Shown here in pieces: positions 38,440 through 49,341 of a stretch of DNA of 64,000 nt. Position 1 is the stretch's first letter; every line of letters starts with the position of its first letter. The stretch is from assembly GCF_001039355.2 (NCBI RefSeq), contig NW_019775654.1, positions 202,849-266,848 of the forward strand, given 5' to 3'. The stretch comes from Lingula anatina. Its lineage: Eukaryota; Brachiopoda; Lingulata; Lingulida; Lingulidae. Under the pieces are notes generated by a model. The model had not been told where the DNA came from. It made no database searches and saw only the letters and a program-made list of their open reading frames with translations. Position numbers and translations under genes: made by a program.

Positions 38440-41250
38440 AAAAACCAAACTTTTTAGACAAGGCAGCAAAGCTGTCAAATGTACAGACAAAAAAAATGCA
38501 GAAAATAGGTCATTTTGTCAATTTTAATGCAATAATAAATAATGCAGTTAATCAACACTGAATTTTAATCATGAACAAAAGGTAACATGGTCAATAACAG
38601 GAGCGGATCCAGAGATATTTTCTGACAGTATTCCAAATTATCTTTGTTGATCCATCCTCCATTTTTGATGGTCTTCCAACAGAAAAAAAATAATGTAAAC
38701 TTTAAAATCTGACTGTCTTCTGGAAGACCCAGAAGACGGTCTCAATCCGCCCCTGCAATAAGATTACAGTTTCAGGACCATGAGAGTCCAAATTCATATA
38801 ATGGAAATCCCAATATTTGAAAAATGATGACAGTGCATAAAATAATATTACATAATGTTTAAAGACACAAATAACAATACAACTGCTTATGTGAAAATAC
38901 AGAAAATGTGCAGAGCTTCAGGTGGATGGGAGTTAAAAGTTACATCTTGTAAATGCCAGTGTTTGAAAAAAAAATTAATAAGAAAACATAACAGAAATTT
39001 TCCAATAAAGCTGCTTTTCAAACTTTCAATCTTGCTATATTAACATGATATGAATTACCCCATTGAGTATGAGGATAATAATTAAGGCACTGTTATTCAT
39101 CTATTGCATTAATGTTGGCAATACACAAAAAATATATATATTTTTTGAAAACTTATTTGCAATATTAAACAACATTTACCTGCATAATCATCACTGCTTC
39201 ATTATTATGGACACTTATCTGGCAGAGAGCTTAACCTATGGGAGTTTACAGCATCAACAAGTGTGTTTTACGTAATTTCATTTAATGGCCACTTGAAATT
39301 TAATTAGATGCTAGATGCTTAATAGCTTATACCCAAGGGAAAATTACAGACTGACCTCCCAAATGTGACTAGCAAAGGTTTTCAGGCCCATAAGTCACAC
39401 CTTAATTCACAAAATAGGAGACTGTCAATTCTGATGCAATAATACATTACGCTTCACTTTACTGCACAGTCAACATCAAATTTTAATTATGCACAACAGG
39501 TAATACCGATGAAATTAAAAAACATGAGGCTTCAGGCCCATGAGAGTTCAAGTTCACACTTAGGGTGCATTCCCATAGATTTTAGATCGATCTATCCCCG
39601 TGGGGAGTCTCACTAGATTACTGTCAGATAATCCGGCTTAAATGTCCGTCCTGCCTACTACAAGCTGTAAGGGGGTAATTAACTTTCGTGCTGCTCGGCT
39701 GACAGCTATTTAGCGTGAACCCCCAAGGAGTTAGGTCGATCTAGTTTGGATCGATCTAATCTCTGGGAATGGGGTCTTAGAAAATGCCAGAATGAGAAAA
39801 ATTTCACAGAAATGCATAAATTCAATAAAATTTAAAATCCAATAGAGCTGTTTTTCTAATTTGAGCTGTATGTCAATCCTAAGAATCAACCTTGTAAGTT
39901 AAAAAATAATAAGTAACACAGTTTTCTTTTCATAACGTTTATGGTGGCAGTGCACTAAGTAGGTTTTTTGTCAATTTTGATGCAATATTACATGATTAAC
40001 TGTATAAATATCACCTTTTTTTAAATTATTTACTATTAATGGACAGGGACATTAAGAAAATTTGATTACCACTGGGCTTCATGCCCATGGGACTTCTAAG
40101 TCCCACATTGAAAATGCCTATATGTGAAAGATAAAATTTTACAAAAATGTACAACTGGAAAAGAAGCCAATGAGACTGCTTTACCAACTCAGGCTGTACT
40201 TAAGTTCCATGTTTCTTTCCTTTAAGTTTAAGAAGGGTAAGTGACATGGTTTTTCTTTAATGGTCATTATAAAGGCAGAGCCCAAAATAGGATTTTCTTC
40301 AATTTTGATGCAATATTACACAATGCTTAACAGCATAATGACCATCTATTTTTTAATAATGAAATAAAAAAAAAATATTATGGATATTCAGAAAATGTGA
40401 CCAGCAAAAGTCTTCAAGCCCACAGAGTTCAGAGTCACACCTTGAAAATCCCAAAATGTAAACAAGAGGTAACTGTACTGAAAACAGTTTATTTCCATTT
40501 TCAACACCTTTTTTAACATAAAACAAAATAATCAATTTACTGTCATTTTTATATGATAAACTAAGAAAAGTGGCGTCAAAGGAAAAATATCAATAGAACA
40601 ATTTTAAATGTCCGACTTGCTCCATTCTGAGATTCTTAACTTAGTGAATGATTGAAACTGAAAAACTGCAATGATATGAGTTCATTTCCATTTTTGACAC
40701 TTTATTATAGAACACACGATAACAGGTCATTTTTATATAATAAACTAACAATATTCTTAAGAAGCCAAAATGTCAAAACAACACTTTTACATATCTAATT
40801 AGTTCTATAATGAGACTGTTTACATGCCTAAGAATTAAATCTGAAGAAAAACCACTTATTTACAAAAAAGGCATAACTTCATCAAAACTCAACTGATCAA
40901 GCTTATTTTCAAACTTGATCTGTATATTAGTCAGACTGATCACTCTTGTGAGTTGCAAGACAAAAGGCAGTTCGATTTTCCTTGAAATGCCTTATCTATC
41001 GGTGTTGCATATATGCTGAAAAAGGTGAAAAAACAGCATAACTTTTATAATAATGGCCCCATCATGCTGATTTTCGAACTTGACCTATGTATTATGAATA
41101 TTAATCAGTCTTGTAAGTTTCAATCCAAAATGTAAAACAGTTTTCCACTTATCGTGTTATCGGTAAAAGTGCACGGCGACGGCGACAACGGCGACAGACG
41201 CAGGTGACGGCTATATGTACAGGCACATCCGCGTCTGTACATAAAAAAAC
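38440..41250. repeat. Tandem-repeat element, block 2 (about 325 bp units)
   Basis: At least five diverged units. The landmark TTTTGATGCAATATTACA recurs at 39435 (variant), 39978 and 40303, spaced 543 (330 without the inserted MITE) and 325 bp. The landmark CTTCA.GCCCATG.GAGTT.A..T.ACAC recurs near 38771, 38915, 39377, 39530, 40075 and 40410; the extra spacings of 144-153 bp hint at a half-unit near 160 bp. The block ends with CGGCGACAACGGCGACAGACGCAGGTGACGG and a TGTACAG...CTGTACA hairpin at about 41197-41245, next to the repeat shared with 27.3 kb. Confidence 0.7.
39566..39780. mobile_element. Palindromic MITE, third copy
   Basis: About 213 bp inserted inside a unit of the tandem-repeat block, between TTA (39565 region) and TTA (39776 region), consistent with a three-base target duplication. 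It shares AGATCGATCTATC, GGGGAGTCTCACTA, CCGGCTTAAATGTC and GGGGGTAATTA with the pair at 31178-31680. The arms are inverted (GCATTCCCA and TGGGAATGG). Confidence 0.75.
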
Positions 41251-41365
41251 AGGGACTAACTTTAAAGGTCGGAATGGATTCATTTACCATTGGTAAGGAT
41301 GGGAAAAATGTCCTTCACCCCAGGAAAATTCATTTTTTGGCCAAAATGAACAGTTGTTATACTTT
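41246..41365 (+). repeat. Dispersed repeat related to 27.3 kb
   Basis: Starts CAGGGACTAACTTTAAAGG and runs through ATGGATTCATTTACCATTGG and CAGGAAAATTCATTTTTTGG. It is similar to the reverse complement of 27237-27345. The 99-residue open frame beginning here is not a gene by any sign I can see. Confidence 0.7.
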
Positions 41366-41679
41366 TAACAAAGCTTTAACAGAACTTATTATCAACACGT
41401 TAATTTCGTTTAAAAACCCAATATTTAGAAAGCTGTGCTTTCTTGATTTCATCTTGTCTATGCTGTCTGATTTCGTTTTAAAACTTCATATTCTTGATTG
41501 CTATCATTTTCAATTTATTAGTCTTTTTCCTATACTTTTTTCCAGTCTGTCTATGGAAATTCTCATCATGTAATGTATGTATTAGAATTGTTGTTTCAAT
41601 TAGGTCATAGCCTGTAGTTATACTGAGCTCAAGCTCGAACCAATATAGGATTATATATTATTTTATTGGGTCGACGTCA

Positions 41680-41686
<7 letters not shown>

Positions 41687-41719
<33 letters not shown>
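41687..41719. repeat. (TG)n microsatellite
   Basis: Sixteen TG dinucleotides in a row. Confidence 0.98.
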
Positions 41720-41722
<3 letters not shown>

Positions 41723-42558
41723 CCGTGGGTCTGTATCCAACGTGAATACATCTGCTGTAGAATGTACAGCGAAGAACTGAGTTAAACTGATCGAAACAGG
41801 CATTAAAGCACATAAACCATACAATATAGAGCGCCAGCCATTTCACATCAGATGGCACTCAAACCACATAATTGAATGGAGTTCCCGCATATCAAGCATC
41901 ACATAAACTACACAAATATCAGAGCCAAGTTTCATCAAGCATTATGATTTTTATCCACTGGGCACTTTTCCTGTGCATAAAATTGATACTATTTGTCTCT
42001 GATATTGCTGTCCATGGTACAAATGGCTGCTGTCCTCAGGATAACTGTCCATAGGATAACAAATTTAGCCTTCGGTCAGCGCTATCCAGTGTTGGTAAAA
42101 ATGGACCCAGATGTATACTAAAGAAAGAAAGGAAGGAAGAAAAAGAAAGAAGCTGTTTTGTGGGATATGTCTCACTGCAGGCCGATGCATGGTAACTCGT
42201 ATTTCATAAGTTAACATGGATTGCTAACAACTTTCTCACGTGTATACAAATGTGAACGGGGCACAGGTGCGTGCACGCGTGCGTGTGTGTGAAACGCAGC
42301 AAAAGCACCACAGAAATATGCTGAAATGATTTTTAAAATCACAACAGATCATTACTCCTGTGATACCAATAAGGAAAAAATAAAATGTATCTCCCAAGAA
42401 GCTAATTGGCGTTTTATCACGATTCCATGTTCTTATTTTAAGTCACAGTACATTTGTGCAACTTTTTTCATTAATTTTGTATTCCTGGTGATCCAGAGTA
42501 AATTGTCCTTAAGTAATTCATCACGAAAGGCAAATGTCCTGTTCCTGGAAGCGTGGCT

Positions 42559-42790
42559 TGACTCATCGTGCCAGAGTCATCCACGTTTTAATATTCAAAT
42601 ATTATGAATATCACTACAGATTTCTGATCTCCTGTAGCTGCCACGAACCCTGATAGCGCTATCCTGAAGGATCGATTCAGAATGCCAGAGTCTCTCAAAG
42701 TTAATATTATTCCATTCTGAATGTCACTTCAGAGTTACTATCTCGTTTAGCTCCCATGAACCCTTATGCCGTTATCTACCCTCCAGGGTT
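42559..42790. repeat. Diverged tandem duplication of about 118 bp
   Basis: Two adjacent units share GTGCCAGAGTC / ATGCCAGAGTC, TTAATATT, ATGAATATCACT / CTGAATGTCACT, CAGA.TT.CT.ATCTC.T.TAGCT, CCACGAACCCT / CCATGAACCCT and the GC.TATC end. It lies in the intergenic region before the CTHRC1-like gene. I see no coding function. Confidence 0.7.
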
Positions 42791-43745
42791 CTGCCTCAAC
42801 CTCTCTGATGAGGTTAAAACCGTTTTAACTTCCTTAAGATCAAACACCTAAGATCAACAATGCTAGACACCTTGCATGGTCTGAACCACTCAATCTCCCT
42901 CTTGCAACTTGCTCTACAGTATGCCGACAACTCTCTCTGGGTTACATGTCAGGAGAACAAGCAAGTCAGTCGAGTTGTTCAGCCATTTTTGTGCGTGCTT
43001 GACGGACACGATGAGATGGCCGTCATGCTGGAGCAGAAAATTAGTCATAATGGGCTCTAGCATGTGACAGCATTTTGTTCATCGCCATTTATCGGCAAGC
43101 ATCAACATTTAGATCTACCTTTTCCATCGAAATCACCAAGATGATATCTACACCGTACTGTATATGTTCTATGTTCCTCATATTTGATAGGGGTTTCATC
43201 ATTACCTATAGTTGTTTCTTATTGATTTTGAGGTCAAGGGTCAAGTCCACCTCAAGAACCTCGAAAAAAATCTTGTCCGGCCAATAAAAAGAATGATATG
43301 CTCTCTTGGGGACTTTTTTAGTCTGACAAATACCTCTTCACTGCATTTGTTTTGACTTTCTTAAGAGTTGCCGTTTACATACATGGGTCCAGTTTGAAAA
43401 ATAACTTTCGTGCGTGCCAAAAGGATAGTGGCACACGGCAGGTTGCTCTTAACGTAACTTAGAACAAGACAAGGTGTGCCCAAGTTGTTTGCATATAGCC
43501 CTATTTTAAACGAAGTTACACAGACTTTTCATTACGGTGTCACTTATATCTTGATAAAATTTAATCAAACGCACAAGTTAATCAACTGAACAAAGAAAAT
43601 TATGATCATTTTCAACGCCAATATGAAGACGTTTTTGCGGAGTCAAATCGCAATAAGGCTTTTCCAATCTGCCTTCTATCTATTTAATTAAATTTCTAAA
43701 ACGGAAAGTCACACTTCAGAAGACAACTTTGGAGCGGCCGTCACG

Positions 43746-46609
43746 ATGGAATCTTTCGTTGGCATAAAATTCATTTTAGTCTGTGCGATTTTACTCGTGG
43801 GTATAAGCCGCTCAGAAGAAATGCATATTTCCTCCAATCTCTCCACAAACTGCTTTGTCGATGCCAAAACAAGACAAACTGTCCTCGACGGAATTTCGAC
43901 CATGACGGCCCAGCTAACCGACCTTAATCGCAAGGTGGATTTGATCACTGGGTCAAAAGCTTCAGCGCAATGCCAAGAAGGGTGCTCAAGTATGCAGCGT
44001 GTCCTAGATAAAGCGACAGCCAGGCTGAACCGCGTAGAATCGGAGCTGTCAACGCTTCTCCTCGAGCGCACCGTCCAACGCAATGAGATCCAAGCCCTGA
44101 AGAAACAGGTGGCGCTTACCTCATCCTCATCATCCCGGTGTAACATGAAAATCTGACTCCCCCAGTCAAAATTTCATAATGAAAATCTCACTCCCCCCAT
44201 GAAATTTTGACTCCCCCTCACAAACCTTTTTAAACTCATATTTTATTTGAATATATAACTTTTATCTTGTAGTATGCATAATAAGGGATACATAGCAACT
44301 TTCTGAAAATTTTCATGAGGAAATAAGAAAATTAAAAATGTTTTTTTTCGCCCAATGACTCCTTTGAAAAGGCTATGGGAGTCCAAATCCTACAGGTAGT
44401 AAGATGAACACTTGTTTCAAAAATTATCAAGTTTCACCAAAATTTTCACCACCAAACTTTCAAATACTCACAAAATGTACATCACAATGCAAACCATGTG
44501 AAAAACAATGGTATGGTGACTTAATATAAAATAATGCCTTTTCTTCNCCATGAAATTTTGACTCCCCCTCACAAACCTTTTTAAACTCATATTTTTTTTG
44601 AATATATAACTTTTATCTTGTAGTATGCATAATAGAGGATACATTGGCACTTTCTGAAAATTTTCATGAGGAAATAAGAAAATTAAAAAAAAATTTTTTC
44701 GCCCAATGATTCCTTTGAAAAGGCTATGGGAGTCCAAATCCTACAGGTAGTAAGATGAACACTTGTTTCAAAAATTATCAAGTTTCATCAAAATGTTCAC
44801 CACCAAACTTTCAAATACTCACAAAATATACATCACAATGCAAACCATGTGAAAAACAATGGTATAGTGACTTAATATAAAATAATGCCTTTTCTTCGTG
44901 AGAGTCCAAATCCCATGGGTATGAATATAAAGATTTTTTAAGTTTTTTTTTTTTCATTTTTTGCACCGAATATTTTACCACCAAACTTTCAAATATTTCC
45001 AATATATTCGTCATAAAGTATACTAAAGGGACAAATGTTGAAATGATCACCATGCAAATATCAAATAAAAAGCTTTTTCATAGGGGAGTCATTGGGTGGT
45101 AAAATACAAAATTTTTATTTCCTTATTTTCTCATTACATTTTTCACCCGCAAACAAACAAAAAGTGTAAATGTATTCTCCATTATGCATACTACTATATA
45201 AAAGTCATATACTCCAATAAAATAAAATTTATAAAGTTTTGTGGGGGGGAGTCAAAATTTCATGGGGGGAGTCAAATTTTCATTATGAAAATTTAACTGG
45301 GGAGTCACATTTTCATAATGAAAATCTGACTGGGGAGTCACATTTTGGTGGAGTCAGATTTTCATGGTACACCGGCATATAAAACAGTATGCTTGGAAAA
45401 ACGAAGACAGTACAGATAATGCCATTATCAAGGTGTTTTATTACTCTTTTTTTATCATTTTCATCTTAGATATTTCTTTTAAATAAAGAACAAATAGTGA
45501 TGTAAATGTGGCGCCCATGTTAGATGCGTTTTATTATTATTATTATTTTGACGCCTAGCTAACTGATTTCCTTCATCAATGTCAATATATTTTGCACATA
45601 CGGTAATGACTCGATCTTTTCAATGGGCAAAAAATATCAATCATTCAGATACATAAATTTAAATCAAAAAAATTAAAACTGTGTATGTAGCATTTGTGGT
45701 GCTTTTACTGTATAAAATTAAACTACATTGTGGTCCGCTTTTCCACGTTGTTGCCAACAATCAATTAAATAAAAAAATACAGTGCCTGTAAAAATCCTAA
45801 TTTTCCCCATAGGAAATATTGAGCTATTGGCAAAGTTGATACTCATAAACTACATATTTTATCTTTAAAAATGGGGCACAACCGGATAATGTTGAAGGTA
45901 TGGCTTTGAGTGTTGATAACCTCGAAACTTCGTATCTTAGAATATATTGAAAAAGCAATTGTCCACTGATAAATTTAATTTGAGAATTTAGGGAATCTGA
46001 TTAAATCATGATAAGGAAATAGACAATATGTTAAATACTACAAAAATATTTGTTTATATTCTGTATGCATACAAACCAAAATAGGAACATAGGGGCCTAT
46101 ATATTAAGCGTATATTGCAATTTATTTGACAAGCAACCATCTAAGGATATACATTATTTCAACTGTAATGTTAAAAACCTAATTAAATGGTCAACCTTTA
46201 TTTCTATGCATTACTGTAATTGTATATTTTTATACCGAGAGAGAGTGAGAGTGCAAATGTGTAAGGATGTGTGAATGTGATTCATAGGCAAAAATTAAGT
46301 GTAAGATTGCACCTTGTTTGCTACTGAATAAAAAAAAATCTGATTAAATCCTTTCAGACCGTGTCCTTCCCCAAAATTCACAACTCGAGCGCTCTGTGGG
46401 TTCAGTGGGATGGTAATCTACGTGTATTGTTACATGTGGGTACACCAGAGGGCTGCAGCAGATGGTTCTTCACTGTAGACGGTCAGGAGTGTAAGGATCC
46501 GGACACACTGGATGCTGTGTGTTATGCACATGTTGATACGAAGTCTGCATACTACAATGTGCACAACCCTAGCTCATGTAAGTGTGGTGTTTTAAAGGGT
46601 GTGTGTGTA

Positions 46610-46645
<36 letters not shown>

Positions 46646-46981
46646 GAGAAGAGGGAGGAGGATGAGAAAAATAAAAGGATAAATTACAAAGAAACAGTAC
46701 AAAAATATGAAATTAGAGAAAAAAAAAAGAAAAAACAAAGAAAACGAAAATAATACAAGATGTAACAAATTACAACAAAGAAAATAAGATTCCAAAATGA
46801 TGCTCACTTTTTTTAACTCTCTTTCCTTTCAGTCGGCGGACTATGTATGGGAGTCCCTAGCGGCGACCTAAAGGTGGCACTGCACGTGGGGATTTGTCCT
46901 GGTACCTCAAAGCCCTTAGCGGACGCGAAAACCGGGTGGGTCAGTACCTCAAGAATCATCATTGAGGAGATTGATCTGTAG
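43746..46981 (+). CDS. CTHRC1: CTHRC1-like secreted protein with coiled coil instead of collagen repeats
   Basis: Exons: 43746-44108, 46358-46577, 46833-46981 (stop 46979-46981); phases 0 and 1 agree, giving 243 residues, the same as human CTHRC1. Residues 1-24 (MESFVGIKFILVCAILLVGI...) are a signal peptide. Residues about 45-121 form heptad-type coiled coil (LDKATARLNRVESELSTLL). The C-terminal domain matches CTHRC1: HNSSALWVQWDGNLRV, CSRWFFTVDGQEC, LDAVCYAHVD, LCMGVPSGDLKVALHVGICP and GWVSTSRIIIEEIDL. Vertebrate CTHRC1 is an extracellular glycoprotein linked to Wnt/planar polarity signalling and matrix remodelling. No Gly-X-Y collagen segment is present here, so the name fits only the C-terminal domain. 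Exon 1's donor (CAG|GTGGCG) is weak and lies 26 bases from a terminal-inverted-repeat element that fills the intron. Confidence 0.9.
44135..45375. mobile_element. Terminal-inverted-repeat element in intron 1 of the CTHRC1-like gene
   Basis: The left end CCGGTGTAACATGAAAATCT and the right end (reverse complement CCGGTGTACCATGAAAATCT) are inverted repeats. Subterminal blocks such as GAGTCAAAATTTCATG and its inverse recur several times, so the ends can fold back. There is no transposase frame. The apparent length of 1241 bp includes a 351 bp direct repeat at the N, so the true length is probably near 890 bp. Confidence 0.75.
44197..44897. repeat. 351 bp direct repeat on both sides of an N
   Basis: 44197-44546 and 44548-44897 are nearly identical (both start CCATGAAATTTTGACTCC and end AATAATGCCTTTTCTTC) and meet at the N at 44547. 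The offset is exactly 351 at both ends. This is the pattern of overlapping contig ends placed in series, as at 16486. Confidence 0.9.
46600..46645. repeat. (TG)n(GA)n microsatellite in intron 2
   Basis: A TG run passes into a GA run shortly after the donor of CTHRC1-like exon 2. Confidence 0.95.
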
Positions 46982-49341
46982 AATGCGGTCACCGTGGCTG
47001 GATTCAATGGTCGATAACACCAATTATTTTGTTTGCAGAAATAACTGGATTTGAATCGTCACTAGAAACTCACTTCAGTTAATTAAGAGCATGACATTTA
47101 GCCTGAACAAGAAGTTATATCTGTTATAACTCCTTGGCCTGAAGGACCACTCCATCGGGTTTTCCCGTCAAATTTCTAGAAGTTCTCTCCACTTTGCCTG
47201 GTGACTGGCAAATAGATATGGATGAAGTGTCCACGTGTAGTGAAATAAATTAGTCAGTGTGTATGCAAGTAGGCCTCCGGTGCGTTAGCGTTTTAATTTA
47301 CAACAAGAATGCCACATATTGGAGTTATAAGTCGAGATTTATATTGAAACAACACTAAATTACGATTCAATGTTGAATGCCAACGTTGATTCAACGTTGA
47401 CACAAATTTCCACAATCAATAATAAGTTCAACATATACTCAAAGTTGTAAAATCGCGAGTGTTGGATCAACGTTGAATCAACTGTTGTGTGCCTGCTGGG
47501 GTAGTAACTGCAGTCTAAAAAAGGAGTGAATAACCTCTGAGACCTACATTTCAACCAATTACCAACTTCAAGTTCCAAATTTTGCCCTTACCACCCTCCC
47601 GATAGTTTACTAGGCCTACCCTTAAAATATTAAACCTATATGAATTCTCGGTCTCTGTTAGATTGCTTTCGACTCTCGGGTTATCTGTGCGCGACGTTGC
47701 CATTCGTGCACCATCATATAGCGAAAAAGCATACAGATAATTAGTCCTATTAGGGTTTGAAAGTAAATAAATTCAGATATCCCTGTTAAATACAAAGGCT
47801 TTTCTTAACAGCTAAACGGCTAGCCAGAACCATTGTTGTGACCATTGACCATTGCTAAATATTAATTTCTTTGCTCTTATCATTTGGAATCACATTAAAA
47901 AATTTGAAAAATACAACAAAACGACGGTAAGTGCAAATTCCATATAATTTTTATTAAATCTAAATACGTTGCAGTTAGCACCAATCTAAGGACCGCATTT
48001 GAAAACGCCAATCAAAAATTATTTGATCATATATGCATAATTAATCAGGGCAACAAAAAGCACACCCAATTACTTACATTATAAACACATCTATAAGATC
48101 TGGAATATCCCCAAATACTTCGAAAAATACACCGATCTACAAAGACGATGACACGCAAGACTGTGGAAACAAATTTCATAATTTATTCATCTTTTATTTA
48201 TTAAAACGTTTTATTATACCCCCCCGCCGAGGACCATATGTAAAATGTGTGCACTTTTAAGTATGTATTAGTATGTATGTATGTTTTAAACATGTGTTAA
48301 CCTCTTTGAATAAAGTTGTTTATTATTATTATTATACACATACTATATACACACCAGATTTTCCCACAAGTAATGAACCCATCATGTTTTCACCTAATCA
48401 AAGTAACCTAACACCCATACCCAGCTACCAGACGCGGCACCTACAGATCCTGAATAAACCGATATATCAGACCACAATACCCGTTTTCAAGGTGTGTGTC
48501 AGATCGCATTACGGAGTATCAGCCACTTCACCCATTTTGCCTGGTGCGTGATGTGATAGTGATGATCCTAAGCGATACCCGGATACAGGTAGGCCTACAA
48601 AATTTGTGATAGGGTATGATACTCCGTAATGCAATCTGACACACACCTTGAAAACGGGTAGTGTGGTCTGATATATACCGGTTTATTCAGGATCCGTAGG
48701 TGCCGTGTCTGGTAGTTAGTTAGGCCTGACGCCATGACTACCTGAATAGGACCATGATTCTATTTTTTCATTTTAGAAAAGAAAATTAATTGAAAAAAAA
48801 AAAAAACAGAAACAACACTCACTTACGAGAATTAAAGGCGTTTTTAGAAAAAGTTGGTCCGCAGACTAGATCTGGGGATCAAATACGGCTGACCCACTCA
48901 CAAGCAATGCCACCCACTCTCCTAACGGCATTTCCTCCTCCCACACATGCCATCTCAGCAGGGACACAGCAATAAAACAATGGCTCCACTTCGATCAGGG
49001 CTCGATTCTTTCTAATGCCAGCTTCAATTGCCGTGTCCCTGCAGGGAGGGCACGCGGGAGGCAGGGAGTCCATCAGGATTTTATGCGGCATCGCTTTCAA
49101 ATGGGTCTGTCATATCTGATCCACAGGTCGGTTAGTTCTGAATGCGCGTACTAACACATGCTATAACACTTTTAATTAACTACATGCATGATAAACATTT
49201 AAGTAAACTAAATATTGACTAAATGGTGCTGTGCTTGGTATATACAAAATTAACAACATTTAAGGGCGAAGGTGTCTTTTGTACCATATTTATAATTCCT
49301 CTGGAGCCTTCAGTGATAGATGCATGGTTAAGCAAAACATT
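46982..49341. other. Intergenic region, repeats only
   Basis: No gene recognised between the CTHRC1-like gene and the XIAP-type gene (tail to tail). It holds a palindromic segment with CAACGTTGATTCAACGTTGA (47382-47401) and its inverse GATCAACGTTGAATCAAC at about 47464-47481, and the long hairpin at 48425-48715. Confidence 0.6.
48425..48715. repeat. Long inverted repeat (97-99 bp arms, 95 bp loop)
   Basis: The left arm 48425-48521 (starting CTACCAGACGCGGCACCTAC) and right arm 48617-48715 (ending GTAGGTGCCGTGTCTGGTAG) are reverse complements with only a few mismatches. There is no coding capacity; it is probably a foldback MITE. Confidence 0.9.

Larger units (their letters stand above)
41366..43745. 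other. Intergenic region before the CTHRC1-like gene
   Basis: No gene recognised. It contains the microsatellite and short tandem duplication listed separately. Small open frames (41872-42054, 42326-42607, 42860-43060) show no domain, signal or splice context. Confidence 0.55.

Noticed and set aside
43709-44146. 145-residue minus-strand open frame
   Set aside because: It is the antisense shadow of CTHRC1-like exon 1, which has a signal peptide and joins in phase to the conserved C-terminal exons.
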